Shown: positions 45,431 through 58,439, counted from the first letter of the stretch. The stretch is 64,000 bases of DNA from Rhinopithecus roxellana (GCF_007565055.1 NC_044566.1:58759332-58823331); one strand, 5' to 3'. A program made the numbers and translations. The notes: generated by a model from the letters alone, not told the origin.

Positions 45431-46724
45431 AACTCAATTAGTAAACACTAACACTTTCTAAAATTACTCCACCATTCTAGAAAGTTATTATTTTTCCATC
45501 ATCCACAGTCATTGCTTCATTCTGTGACAAAAAAGCCATGCAGCTGGAAGTCATCTGGCTGGCAGTGCAGAATTAAGAGCCACTAGAAATTAAGTCCATA
45601 CCCTCTCTGGAACTCAAATTCTACCAAAAAATAAATTTTAAGTGAAAGTCTAATGGTAGGGAGAAGAACAATTGGAGCAAGTGTGAAATCAACATTCTGC
45701 TCCAGGTAGGTGCCATTTGATGGGGAGTGATCTGAGTGCAGGGTTGGGGGAAAGGGTGGAACTTTCCTTTGTGCACAGAACTGGGACTAGAAAATGGTGA
45801 TTAGGAAAGAAGTCAAGTGACTGACAAGTACACAAATGGACTAGCCCTTGGGAGTTTTTGAGATTGCCTTTGTTTGAAGAAAAGAAGAACATTTTCTTCA
45901 TATTGATACGACAAACACTGTATTTGCCAACTGGTATTTACTGGAAGCCCACCAAGTTCATGATTCATACCTGAACATTCCACAGGTCTTTAAAATTGTA
46001 GTGCCCCCTTCATAACTACACATTTAGTATTTTTATAAATTAGATTATAATTTAATTGGAGCATACAATATCAAAAAATTATCCAAAAATTAGAAATATT
46101 GCCTAATCAAATGTGCTACATGTCTGGTCTTTCACAAGAAATAATATGAGGAACTAAGAAATAATTTTTTCTTCTTATTTGTAGAGTCTAATTCAAAGTT
46201 ATTAGCTCAGCACAGTAAATATACGCACTAAAGACTGGGTGAACAACAGCAAATAAACTTTGAAGACCAAATCCTCTTTTACAACTAAAAGTAACATTAC
46301 TGAGCTTTCTGCAGGAATTTCTGGATAAGTTTCTCTGCATGGCCAGCCTCAGCAAGGCCCTGAATGCCCGATTTGCTAATTTCTAATCCTGTAACTTCTC
46401 TTCCCATAATAAGGTGTAGCTTGTAAGACCTCAGCTCAATTTTCCAGATGATTTCAGAGACAAAGAATTGTTGATTTGTTACACTAATCTTGACATTTCA
46501 AATTACAACTGAAAACAATCTTCCTTAATTAGTCATGTTCTTTCTGTTGAAAATATCAGACATTTGACATACTTGTTTAGCAAATATTTGAATTTTCCGG
46601 TCTTTAAAATATGGTCTTTCAGTCCCATGTTGATATTCACATATTAAATTTTTAGCTTGCTCCATAGTGAAGATATAAATATATATGTGCATATGTGTAT
46701 TATTTATGTACACATATAGTGTAT
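45431..46724. other. Long stretch of unassigned DNA
   Basis: No gene or transposon recognised. Confidence 0.4.
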
Positions 46725-46834
46725 GAATCTACAGCCATACTTGGGGAAAACAAGATATAATATGAATATTATATATGTTCATATATATATATTTATATAT
46801 GTGAATCTACAACTATACTTGGGGAAAACAAAGA
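46725..46834. repeat. ~78-bp direct duplication with an AT-rich spacer
   Basis: 'gaatctacagccatacttgg' (46725) and 'gaatctacaactatacttgg' (46803) start two copies of a ~31-bp segment. Both are preceded by TATA-rich text, so the duplicated unit is about 78 bp. Confidence 0.8.
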
Positions 46835-48027
46835 TTTTATCCAGGCTCACCTAGAATGATTATGAGAAAGTGGAACATTCTTTTCTTCCCTTAATAGGCA
46901 AATACATAGTTTAAAAGCTACCTCCCCAAATATGGGAGACTCTTTAGAGAAAGTGTTAAATCACAATAGCATTAAATGTACATTTACCATCAAGTCTTTT
47001 GCAATAAAAGTTGACATTAACTTTTTCTTCTATAGTATTTACTAAAGCATTGTGCTTACCCAGGCTTTTATTAATATATGTTTATTTCTGCATTACCATT
47101 TCTCAGCTACCTTTTATATTTTAAAAATACATATATGTTTTTAAAAATATATTTAAAAAATACATATATCTCTTTTAAAATATATTTTTAAAATTACATA
47201 ATGTATAGAAGAAAATTTTAGGCTGATAACACACAGAAAGGCTTCTCGAAATGGCCAGCATTTACTCACAGGAGGGAAAGTAAAGGAATAGTTGCTGTAT
47301 CCTAAGCCACCCCTCCTGGCCCAAGTCTTTGTCCTGCTGAAGTGGTAAATTCTCCCAGAAACGCAACACAAGGTGGTGCTGTTGTATTTATGCTAAACCA
47401 GCTGCCAGCCTGACCACTTAGGCTATCTGTCGGTTTGATCTGAAAGTGGTAGGAGTGTGCCAAAGTCACGGGTTTTGCATATGTAAGTGTTTACAGTGTA
47501 GTCCTTCTTTCAGATAAGAAAAGTTAAATAGAAGAAGGAGGAAGACAGTAAGTTTCTCCACACATGGAAGTTTCTGGAGAAACTATCTTGAAAAGAAAGT
47601 GCATGACAGTACAAATGGGTTCCTTTTTTTACTAAATTATAGGAGCATGGAAACTTAGGGCTAGAAGAGATAAAATATTATCTAGTCCATCTCCCTATCT
47701 TCAGACAGGATTTCATGTATAAATTATCAGCCAGTTAAACTTTTTCTTTCGGCTTTAAAATTTTCCAGGGAAGGAGATGCCACTTGCTCCCCCAGCAAAT
47801 CAACACTCCCTAGTGTTGGGAAATTGTTGTGGACATATGTGCACTTTCTCCTGTTCTGAGTTCAGAGGGAATGGGAAAGGTTTGATCAGCAGGTGTGCCA
47901 AGTGAGTGAGAAGCACAAAAAAATGAATTACAACTCAGGGTTCTGGATTCCTCTCCTTCACTTGCTTATCTAGGACAAGGCAGGTCTCAGATTTTGCATC
48001 TGGAAAGCAAAGAGATTGGACTAACAT
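46835..48027. other. Unassigned DNA with AT-rich palindromic patches
   Basis: About 47115-47205 is nearly all A and T, with self-complementary runs around TTTAAAAATA. A segment near 47655-47700 weakly recalls MIR-type sequence. No gene. Confidence 0.4.
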
Positions 48028-48165
48028 CAGTGGTTTCCACAAATGGTTGGATCTCAAAATCACCTGGGAAGCTTTTTAAAAAAATACGGATTCCAGGGCC
48101 TCACCTATAAATTTGCTCAGTCAGAAAATCTAGGGCAGGGCCCAGAAATTGCACTTAAAACAAAA
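48028..48165 (+). mobile_element. MER5-type DNA transposon remnant
   Basis: 'cagtggtttccacaaatggt', 'tcaaaatcacctgggaagct', 'acggattccagggcctcacc' and 'gggcccagaaattgcactta' follow MER5A. Confidence 0.75.
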
Positions 48166-50039
48166 ATCCAAAAGACTGTTTTCCTTGGAAAATATTTTTC
48201 TTGCCTGAAGACATGGAAATTAGCTAAAAATGTGTAGGCAGGCAGCCCAGCACAGATCTAATGACTGGTGCATAGGTACCACTAGATTAAATAACTCTTA
48301 AATCCCATCTGATTTTATGATTTTTCAGGTATCCTTAAAACAAAAGCCCTTGAAAAATGAAAGTGAATTATCCCAGATCTAAAGAATTTCCTCTTGAATT
48401 GTATTCCCAACCCTTTGAGTAATCTGTAGTAAGGATTTATAGCAAGATGTTTTCTAAATTTTTCAAACCCATGAAATTGGGAAGTACAGAAATAATATTA
48501 TAGTAAAGAAAATCCAATAAAGTCATTGTGTTCAGTCTGATGCCTACACGCTATTCTATTTTCCAGTTACTGTTAACTATGAATTAGTTGACAGTTATGA
48601 AAATAGGATTTTGACTCTCACTTTCATTTTTATAAAACTGGAAAGTTAAAAAACTAGTCAAGTACTTGGCCCATGTATAAATAGGTAAGTGACATACTGG
48701 CAAATTGAGCTGCATAAAAGTCACTTACATACACAAAAAAGTCTCTAAAGTCTCTATGTAAAACACTGGCTTTCTGACTCTGAGCCTATCTAGCATCAAT
48801 GTGAAATTCAGTAACAATGCAATTCAGATTATTATACCACAGATGTCTCACTTTAAAAACTCAGATAACTGAAGTATCATTTGTTTATTCTTGTTTATAG
48901 TATCAAGGTAAATAATTCTGCCTTCCTTTTCCCCTTGCTAATGTAATGTGACCTCAGTGTTACTAAGTAAATCAATTAGGAGGTTTGGCCTGTGTGTGCA
49001 ACTCTTGTAAATGGGTAATTACACCAGCAAATATAAACTTATACACTCTTTGCAAGCCAGTCTTGAAGTCACTTTCAAATATTTGGTTCTTATTATTTGT
49101 ACTTTAAGAGCTATTTACAGGTCTAATTAAATTGTTTCTCAATAATATAAAGATCAATGTTTCCAGCCACATGAATTGAATATATAAAAGAATGCATGAG
49201 GCCTAAATTAGCATTTAGTTTACTAAAATAAGTCAGTGTTGGAGCTAAAATCCATTAAATGCCTTTAGGAATCTGTCTGTTAAACCTTTCCAACCACCTC
49301 TCAAAATCTGACCCAGCTACCATTATTTATCAGTTACAAATTTCCATATTCCTCAGCTGCTCAATCATGCTGTACTATAAATTATCTCTGAGATCATGTC
49401 TTGTGATTCTTGTATAGTAATAACATCTGCATTTCCTCGATTTTCCATGAGCTGTGTCATCCTTTCAAGATTGTTCCAGAACACATTTGTTTCTTTTATC
49501 AGAAGGACAGCAGCACTGCAGATCTTTTCCTACCAAGACTCCCAAGCCCCAGTGAATCAAAATAGCCTTGTATCCTTTGGAATGCTCTGAACCACTTGGG
49601 GAAAAAGAATGTCTGTCATCGAATCACTATCATTTGTAATGTCCTCTCCAAAAGAAAGCCAAGGGGGAAAAAATGCTAGAACTATTTGTGACCTCATGAA
49701 ATGCAAAAAAAAAATTTACTTAGAACAATACAGCTTTTCTTTATTGTATACTCCCCACTTCTTCTTTGAGCCACACCAATTTTTGGTACTGAACTTGGTT
49801 CTTGTAGTGTACAGGCTTTGAACATGAGGAAATCAGTTGATGTCTCAGTAGTTGGTGCTTTGATAATCAGATAAACCTGTTTTGAACAAGGTTTATCTGC
49901 TTTCCCTGCCATTACTACTGGTGCCTCCCAAAGACTCAGGATGTCTTCTCCCCGGAGACAGAAAATTTCACTCTTTATTTACCCACAACCCCTATTCAGT
50001 GTTGTTGTTGAACTGTGGACTACAATGAAAGATTGCAAT
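48166..50039. other. Long stretch of unassigned DNA
   Basis: About 1.9 kb with no named transposon. Short frames at 49396-49912 lack support. It is mostly unique sequence. Confidence 0.4.
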
Positions 50040-50178
50040 TCTTCAGTCGGCTCTGGTTTAGTTTTGTCCTTAGTCAAGGTACTGAACTTCTCTGAGCTTC
50101 AGATACCTCACTGATAAAATGGAAATTGCTTGCAAGTGTTGCTTGCATGGAATTAATGATTCCAAGAGATAAAGCAAT
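50040..50178 (+). mobile_element. MIR fragment
   Basis: 'gtactgaacttctctgagct', 'tcagatacctcactgataaa' and 'atggaattaatgattcca' match MIR. Confidence 0.6.
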
Positions 50179-50182
50179 CTTT

Positions 50183-50528
50183 GCTATGGACTAAATGTTT
50201 TTATCCAACCCCCGACAAATTCATATGTGGAAATCCTAAGCCCAAAGGCGATGGTATTAGGAGGTGGGGTCTTTGGGAAGTAATCAGGTCATGAGAGTGG
50301 AGCTCTCCTAATGGGATTAGCACGTTTATGAAAGGGTTCCAGAAGAGCTGCCTCATCCTCATTCCACCATGTAAATACAGAGCAAGAGTAGAGTGGTCTA
50401 TGAATCAAGAAGTGGCGCCTTGATCTTGGACTTCTCAGCCTTCAGAACTGTGAGAAATATATATGTTTGTTGTTTAAGCCACCTATTCCAAGGTATTTTT
50501 GCTATAGCAATCAGAATGAACTTAGACA
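50183..50528 (+). mobile_element. MST-type MaLR solo LTR
   Basis: 'gctatggactaaatgttttt', 'gatggtattaggaggtgggg', 'gcgccttgatcttggacttc', 'cagaactgtgagaaatatat' and 'gaatgaacttagaca' follow MSTA/MSTB end to end. Confidence 0.92.
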
Positions 50529-50974
50529 CTCTTTCTGAAAACAGTCTGTAAATTGTACACTGCTATACAGATGTAAGACGTTGTTAAATACTGGTTGTTT
50601 AGAGCAGTGACCTCCAACTGGGAGCACCCAATCTAAGAGGTACAAAAGCAATACATTGAGGCATGGAAAGAGAATATTAGAACCCCTATGCGTAATTGTG
50701 TTTAAACAAACACAAACTCCAAAAAGACATTAAGTCCTACTGATATTTAATAAATGAATTAAATCTGATGCCTTTCTAACTGTGCACAGGAAATGGTCAT
50801 GGAATTGGTCCCTGAGATATCCTGAGGGCAGTGTACCAGAAATATTATAGTACTACACAATAGAGTGACAGTGGTATCCTCACACATCTGTACACATTCT
50901 GCATATGGCAATATGCTACAGTATGTGTACGTACTGTTGACAAGCAGAATAACGCTTCCTTCACCACCCCAACT
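50529..50974. other. Unassigned DNA
   Basis: A possible, very worn MER5-like start near 50608. Otherwise nothing. Confidence 0.35.
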
Positions 50975-51420
50975 AAAAGATGTCCTAACCATCAGAACCT
51001 GTGAATATGTTACCTTACATGGCAAAATGAATAGTGCAGATGTGATTAAGTAAAGGACCTTGATATAGGGAGGTTATCCAGGTAGCCCAATGTAACTACC
51101 AGTGTTGGAGGGAGGAGGGTCACAGTCAAAGAAAGAGATGTGGAGATTGAAGCAGAGTCAGAGTAATGTGATTCTTGGAGGGGGCCTTGAAAGGGGCCAC
51201 AAGCCAAGGAATGCAGGCAGCCTCTGGAAACTGGAGCAGGCAAGGAAACGGATTCTCCCTAGAGCCTCCAGAAAAACACAGCCCTACTGACACTTTGAGT
51301 TTAGTCCCCTGAGATGCATTTTGGGCTTGTGACCTCTAGAATGGTAAGATAACAAATTTGTGTTATCTTAAGCCACTAACTCTGCTATAATTTGTTATAA
51401 CAGTGATAGAAAAATGATAT
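50975..51420 (+). mobile_element. MLT1 LTR
   Basis: 'tgtgaatatgttaccttaca', 'agtgcagatgtgattaagta', 'aagaaagagatgtggagatt', 'cctagagcctccagaaaaac' and 'ttaagccactaactctgcta' follow MLT1 over nearly its full length. Confidence 0.92.
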
Positions 51421-51659
51421 ATCCTGTTAGGTGGATGCGTGAATTCTATTATCTAGTTTTAACTAACAGTCATAAAATTTGGAAGTGTCTTAAAGAGATC
51501 CCTATAGGAAAACTGTGGCTGGAAGTCAGTTGGAATAATGCAAGCACAAGTGAATAACAAGAAACTGTGGAGTGAACTTTACCTTACACCTCAGCTCATT
51601 TTGAGGTCACAGGGATGATGATCTGATATATTTAGTTCCATTGTTTAAATGAGGACAAT

Positions 51660-51745
51660 GGTTTTGTATCATAAAACCATAAATTTATATATATAAAAAT
51701 TTAAATTTTTAAAATTTAAATATAAATTTAAAATAATAATACTTT
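51660..51745. repeat. AT-only palindromic low-complexity patch
   Basis: Runs such as AAAAATTTAAATTTTT are self-complementary. There is no G or C between about 51680 and 51750. Confidence 0.9.
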
Positions 51746-52000
51746 AAAATCTGTTTTTTATATCTATTAAGTCTTTGTTAAATTCAGTTTTTTATTTAGA
51801 GATAATTATAGACTCACACCTAGTTCTAGATAAATAATAAAGAAATTCCTGTACCTTTATCCCACTTTCTCCCACTTGTAATGTCTTGCGTAACTATAGT
51901 GCAATACCACAAAAGAGATAGTGACAGTGATATTGACATTATTCAGATTGTACCCACTCATATGCACCCATGTATGTATACGTGTGTATGTATTGAACTC

Positions 52001-52379
52001 TGTGTTAGTCCATTCTCACACTGCTATAAATAACTTCCTGAGACTGTGTAATTTATGAGGGAAATAGTTTTAATTGACTCACAGTTCCACATGGCTGGGG
52101 AGGCTTAAAGAAACTTATAATCATGGTGGAAGGGGAAGCAGGCAAGGCTTACATTGCAGCAGACAAGAGAGATCCAGCAAGAGCAGGGGAAACTGCCTTA
52201 TAAAACCACCAGATCTCATGAGAACGCACTCACTATCACGAGAACAGCAGGGTGAACGACCCTCATGATCCAATCTCCTCTCTCCCTCGACATGTAGGGA
52301 TTACAGGTCCCTCCTTCAACAAGTGGGGATTACAATTCGAGATGAGATTTGTGTGGGGACACAGAGACAGATCATATCA
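52001..52379 (-). mobile_element. THE1 LTR, antisense
   Basis: 'tgtgttagtccattctcaca', 'taattgactcacagttccac', 'aaaccaccagatctcatgag' and 'cagatcatatca' are antisense THE1. Flanks AACTC and AGCTC suit its 5-bp target duplication. It has a ~35-bp internal duplication around 'gggattaca' (52287-52334). Confidence 0.95.
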
Positions 52380-52654
52380 AGCTCCATGCAATTTTAGCAC
52401 AAGTATAGATTGTGTAGCTAGCCAAGTTACACAATAATTCCATCAGCACAAGGATCCTTCATGCTACCCATTTACAGTCAAATCCACCTCCTCTCTTTCC
52501 CCCCCAAACTTTAGCAACCATTAATCGGTTTTCCGTGTCTATAATTTTATCATTTTGAAAACACTATACAAATGGAATCATTCAGGGTGAAACCTTTTGA
52601 GACTGGCTTTATTCACTCCGCGTACCTCTCTTGAGATCCATCAAAGTTGTTGCA

Positions 52655-53250
52655 CATATTTGTTTTTTACTCTTACTGTTCCAAATCACCACAAATTTAT
52701 CTACTTAAAACAACCCACATTTATTGTCTCATACATTTCTTCTCTTTTTTATTGTTCTCAAAGTCAAAAGTCTGGGAACAGTGTGGCTCAATGGGGCCCT
52801 CTCCTTAGAATCTCATAAAGCCTAAAACAAGCCCTGTGTTCCCTTCCAGAGACTTGGGATGAATCCATTTCCATGCTCATTCAGGTTGTTGGACAAGTTC
52901 AGTGTCTTGCAGCTGTAGAACAGAGGTCCCTATTTCCTTGCTGGCAGTCAACTGGGAACCAATCTTTGCTCCTAGTGCTTGTCTACATCCTTTTTACACT
53001 TAACGTGGTGCACCTCCAGCAATGGCAGATAGGGTACCTCTCATGCGTGGGATCTCTCTGACTTCTGCTTCATCTCTCCCCGACTCTAGCCACAGAAAAT
53101 TTTTTGCTTTTAAGAGTTTCTGTGATTAGACAATCAACCAGAAAAGTTCAGAATAATCGGCAAAGACCCTTCTGCCATGTAATAGGGATAGAGAGTATAC
53201 ATCTTTTGTGGGGAGGTGGGGGCATTATTCTGTCTACCACATTGCATGTA
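52655..53250 (-). mobile_element. MLT1 LTR, antisense, inserted in the L1
   Basis: 'ctgttccaaatcaccacaaa', 'taaaacaacccacatttatt' and 'cagtgtcttgcagctgtaga' follow antisense MLT1. L1 text continues on both sides, with TTGCA near each junction. Confidence 0.75.
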
Positions 53251-53705
53251 TCCATAGTTTCTTTTTTGTTGTTGTTCAGTAGTGTGCCATGGCATGGATG
53301 TAGAACAATTTGTTTGTCCGTTTACCCACTGAAGAACATTTCAGTTTTCTCCAGTTTAGGGCTAGTGTGAATAAAGATGCTATGAATACTCTTGCACATG
53401 GTTTTATGTGAACATACGTTTCTTTATTTCTCTAGGATAAATATTCAGGAGTGCTATTGCTGAGTCATATGGCAAGGACATTTTCAGTTCCATAAGGGGA
53501 AACTGTCAAACCATTTTCCAGAGTATCTGTGTCATTTTACATAGCCACCAGCAATGCATGTTTTCATTGTAGAAATCTTTTACTTCTTTGGTTATGTTTA
53601 TTCCTGGGTATTTTATTTTATTTGTAGCTATTGTAAATGGGATCACTTTCTTGATTTCCGTTTTAGATTATTCAGTGTTGGCATGCAGAAACTCTACTGA
53701 TTTTT

Positions 53706-54012
53706 TTTTATTGTAATTATTATTTTTTAAGACAGAGTCTCACTCTGTCGCCCAGGCTGGAGTGCAGTGGCGCAATCTCGGCTCACTGCAAGCTCCACCT
53801 CCTGGGTTCAGGCCATTCTCCTGCCTCAGCCTCCTGAGTAGCTGGGATCAAAGGCACCTGCCACCACGCCTGGCTAATTTTTTGTATTTTTTTAGTAGAG
53901 ACAGAGTTTCACCGTGTTAGCCAGGATGGTCTCTATCTCCTGACCTCGTGATCTGCCCGCGTTGGCCTCCCAAAGTGCTGGGATTACAGGCATGAGCCAC
54001 TGTACCCGGCCC
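53706..54012 (-). mobile_element. AluY, inserted in the L1
   Basis: 'gcaagctccacctcctgggt', 'gccattctcctgcctcag' and 'accgtgttagccaggatggt' with 'gacctcgtgatc' are AluY features. Host text 'ctctactgattttt' before and 'cactactgattttt' after it is the target duplication. Confidence 0.95.
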
Positions 54013-56460
54013 CAACACTACTGATTTTTATATGTTGATTTTGGATCCTGCAACTTTACTGAATTCATCAATTCTAATAGCTTTTGGTAGAGTCCTTAGG
54101 TTTTTCTAAATGTAAGAGCATATCATCTGCAGACAAAGACAATTTGACTTCTTCCATTCCAATTTGGATGCTCTTTAATTCTTTCTCTTGTCTGATGGCT
54201 CTAACTAGGACTTCCAGCACTATGTCCAATAGCAGTGGTGAAAGTGGGCATCCTTGTCATGTTCCGCATCTCAGAGGAAAGGCTTTCAGTTTCCCCCCAT
54301 TCAGTATGATACTAGCTGTGGTTCTGTCATATATGGCTTTTATATTGTTCAAGTATGTTCCTTCTACACTCAGTTTTTTGAGAGTTTTTATCATGAAGGG
54401 ATCTTGAATTTTATCAAGTGTTTTTCAGCATCAATTGAGATGATCACATGTTTTTGTCCTTCATTCTGTTGATATGCTGTATCACATTTGCATATGTTGA
54501 GCTATCTTTGCACCCCTGGGATAAATCCCTTTTGGTCATGATAAATGATTATTTTAATGTGTTGTTGGATTTGGTTTGCTAGTATTTTGTTGAGGATTTT
54601 TGCATCTATGTTCATCAGAGATACTGGCCTTTAGCCTTCTCTTTTTCTGATGTGTTTTTGTCTGGTTTTCGTATCAGGGTAATATTGTCATCAAATAATA
54701 AGTTTAGAAATATTTTCTCCTCTGTTGTTCAGAATAGTTTGAGTAGGATCAGTATTAGTTATTCTCTAATGTTCAGTAAAATTCAGCATTGAAGCTATTG
54801 GGTCTTGGGCTTTTTTATTTTTCTGAGAGATTTTCATTATGGCTTTGGTTTTGTTGCTTGTTATTGGTCTGTTTAAGTTTTGGATTTCTCCATGGTTCAG
54901 TCTTGGTAGGTTGTATGCTTCTAGAAATTCATCCATTTATCCTAGGCTTTCCAATTTATTGGCATATAGTTGCTCACAGTAGTCTCTAAAGATCCTTTGA
55001 ATTTCCATGGTAACAGTTGTAATGTCTCTTTTTTCAGCTCCAATTTTATTTATTTGTCTCTTCTCTCTTTTTTTCTGGCTTTTTTTCTGATTAAGTCTGG
55101 CTAAAGGTTTGTTCATTTCATTTATCTTTTCAAATATCCAACTTTTTGTTTCATTGATTTTTTGTATTTTTTAATTTCAATTTTATTTTTTCTTCTCCAA
55201 TCTTTACTATTTCTTTTCCTCTACTATTTGGGTTTTCTCGCTTTTTAAGATGCATCATTAAATTGTTTATTTGAAGTTCTACTTTTTTCATGTAGACACT
55301 TGTTGCTGTAAACTTTCCTCTTAGTAGTGCTTTTGCTGTATCCCATAGGCTTTGGTATGTTGTGCCTCCATTTCCATTTGTTTAAAGAATTTTTAAAGTT
55401 TTCTTCTTAATTTTTTCATTGACCAATCAGTCATTCAGGAGCATATTGTTTAATTTCCATGTTTTCGTATAGTTTTCAAAATTCTTCTTGTTATTGATTT
55501 CTAGTTTTATTTCATTGAGGTCAAAGAAGATACAGAAGACTATTTCAATTGTTTTGAATTTATTAAGACTTGTTTTATGGCATAATATATGGTTTATACT
55601 TGAGAATAAACTATGAGCTGAAGAAAAGAATGTGTATTCTGTAGCCACTGGATGAAATGTTCTGTAAATATCTATTAGGTCCATTTGCTCTAGAGTGCAG
55701 ATTAAGTCCAATGTTTCCTTGTTGATTTTCTGTCAGATCTGTTCAATGCTGAAAGTAAGCTGTTGAAGTCTCCAGCTATTATTGTAATGGGGTCTATCTC
55801 TCTCTTTAGATCTAATAATATTTACTTTATATATATATAGGTGCTTCAGTGTTGGGTGCGTATATATTTACAATTGTTATATCCTCTTGCTGAATTGACC
55901 CCTTTGACCACTTTGTCAGCATACAATGACATTTTTAGTCTATTTTATAGTTTTTGTCTTGAAATCTATTTTGTCTTATATAAGTATAGCTACTCCTACT
56001 CTTTTTTTGGATTTCCATTGGCATGGAATATCTTTTTCTATTCTTTTAGTCTATATGTGTCTCTACAGGGGAAGTGTATTTCTTGTAGACAACAGAGAAT
56101 TGGGTCTTGCTTTTATATTCTATCCATTCAATGATGCTACATCTTTTGATTGGAGAGTATAGTCCATTTACATTCAATGTTATTGTTGGTAAGTAAGGAC
56201 TGTTACTGCCATTTTATTTGTTTTCTGGTTGTTTCTGGTTCTTTTCTTCCTTCCTTCACTCCTTCCTCCCTTCCTATATTTCCTTTTTAAAAAGTTATTT
56301 TCTCTCATGGTATGTTTCAATTTCTTGCTTTCTATTTTTGTGTATCTGTTGCAGGATTTTTGATGTGAGATTACCATGAGGCATGAACATAACATTGTAT
56401 AACACATTACTTCAAACTGATGACAACTTAACTCTGATTGCAAAGCAAACAAACAGACAA

Positions 56461-57429
56461 GTAAAGAGAAAAGAGATTATCTATTCAAACTTCTTCATTA
56501 GCAGATGAAAAATATTAAATTCACAGACTTATCTTTATCTCTTTCTTGATGTACTATCCTTCTACCCCTTGCTCAGTCAACAGCCCTTTTCCAAACCACC
56601 TCATGCTTTTTATATCAAAATCAGTCAAGGAAATTTATTGACTTCACTCCTTTCTGGTAGTATTTTCTGACAATGACCTTCCTTCAGTCCATTATTTCAT
56701 GGTTCTTATGCCCCTGCCCAGTCCTGTCTCCCAGCTTTTTGTTACTTGTCACCTACTTGTAAGTTATGATCCTTTCTTGTGACCCTAGTCAGTACTTCTG
56801 TTGTAAGACAGAACAGACTCATTTTTTTTTCTTCTTCATCACTGATTACATGTTAGCATATATAAGCATCTCCTTTTTAACAAAACAGCATTTTTCACAA
56901 TCCCCACTGAATAGTCAGGAATAATATACAAAGTCCTAGATTATAACATTGTTTAGAGTGGCACAGAGAGAATTCAGAATGTCATTTGGGTTAGATTAGA
57001 CACAGAGATATCTCTTTATATTCTAAATGCCAGTATTGCAGTTTCATATTTAGGCAAGTATTCACTGCAGAAATTTTATGATTAAATGGAATCAAGAAGA
57101 TTGTCTGAGTATTGCTATTGTTTTCTTATAAGCATGCTGTTTCTAGATTGATCCCCAAAACCAAGACCCACTTCAGGCCTGCTCCTGAAAAGACTCCCAA
57201 AGCACATACAATAAGTAATAAGTTACTTGTGGATGGAATAAATTGGTGCCCTGAATGATGATAGCATAGCAAGTAGCCTAAGATCAGATATATGTATCTT
57301 TACATTATGGATATCTATAATTCCTAAAGATGTTTTTTAAACCTGATCTAAGAGCAACTCAAGGGAGTATGATGAAGAAACTTCCCTGGGGCTCAGCATT
57401 ATTCAAAGAGCTTAATAGAAGCTAACATT
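56461..57429. other. Unassigned DNA
   Basis: Nothing recognised beyond the L1 edge. Confidence 0.4.
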
Positions 57430-57444
57430 GAAATTGTGTTGGCA

Positions 57445-57754
57445 GGCCAGGCACGGTGGTTCAGGCCTGTAGTCCCAGCACTTTGGGAAGTCGAGGCGGG
57501 CGGATTGCCTGACCTTAGGAGTTTGAGACCATCCTGACCAACACAGTGAAACCCTGTCTCTACTAAAAATTAAAAAATTACCTGGGCATGGTGATGCACA
57601 CCTGTAATGCCAGTTGCTCGGGAGGCTGAGACAGGAGAATCGCTTGAACCTAGGAGGTGGAGGTTGCAGTGAGCTGAGATCGCACCACTCCACTCCAGCC
57701 TGGATGACAGAGTGAGACTCTGCCTCAAAAAAAAAAAAAAAAAAAAAAAAAAAA
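57445..57754 (+). mobile_element. Alu (AluS-type), full length, with target duplication
   Basis: GAAATTGTGTTGGCA (57430-57444) and GAAATTGTGGTTGGCA (57755-57770) flank it. The A tail is 28 nt. Minus frames at 57412-57824 are shadows. Confidence 0.97.
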
Positions 57755-57934
57755 GAAATTGTGGTTGGCATCTAGGAATCTGCATTTTTACAAACTTCTC
57801 CAAGTAATTCTGCTCTTCAGTCAACTAAGAAATCAAAGTCCAGCTACAGAACAAAATATTTGAGTTTCTTTCAAAAACTTCTTGTTCTCAATTTATGTAT
57901 TGACAATGGGTCTCTATTTTTACTACCTTAAAGT

Positions 57935-58213
57935 GGGAAGAAGGAGAAGGAGGAGGAGGAGGAGGAGGAGGAGGGGAAGAGGAGGAAGAAGAAGAAGAAG
58001 AAGAAGAAGAAGAAGAAGAAGAAGAAGAAGAAGAAGAAGAAGAAGAAGAAGAAGAAGAAGAAGAAGAAGAAGAAGAAGAAGAAAAGAAGAAGAAGGATGA
58101 GGAGGAGGAGGAGGAGGAGGAGAAGGAGAAGGAGAAGCAGAAGGAAGAAAGAAGAAAGAAGGAAGAAGGAAGAAGGAGGAAGAAAGAAGGAAGAAGAAGG
58201 AAGAAGAAGAAGA
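57935..58213. repeat. 279-nt purine tract with 33 GAA triplets
   Basis: Only two pyrimidines (T at 58098, C at 58138) interrupt the tract. GGA/GAG units lead in, then 33 uninterrupted GAA triplets (57985-58083), then GGA/AAG mixtures. No Alu arm adjoins it. The arginine-rich frame across it is an artefact. Confidence 0.98.
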
Positions 58214-58439
58214 CCCTGAAGGCCTTCCTAGGTCTCCAATGTGATATTAATTGATGTTACACAAATTCATTAAAAATAGGACAATACTTCTCATTTGAAG
58301 AACTTTTTTCTCTTGTTGTACACTGCACAGCTGTATATAATCAAGGGTTATGAACTGAAACATTTGACAGCCACAGAGGAGAGAATGTCCCATCATCCAC
58401 CCAAGCCAAGTAGCATTAAAAGGAGTTTTATAAGAAATC

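Larger units (their letters stand above)
51760..56460 (-). mobile_element. L1 (L1MA/L1PB-age), antisense, with three insertions and a deletion
   Basis: Read on the minus strand, an ORF2 start is recognisable near 56180 (text matching the endonuclease start 'LTLNVNG-Y-SPIKR'), followed by the RT region with a worn active-site box at about 54122-54133 (ADD followed by M). It stops abruptly near 53560, where 3' UTR sequence begins. THE1, MLT1 and AluY copies interrupt it. No frame is long enough to be functional. The 5' end lies between 56460 and 56620. Confidence 0.88.

Noticed and set aside
53380..56460. Several 60-107 codon plus-strand frames
   Set aside because: Antisense readings of an L1 ORF2 relic.
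57882..58100. Arginine-rich frame
   Set aside because: Translation of the GAA/GGA purine tract.
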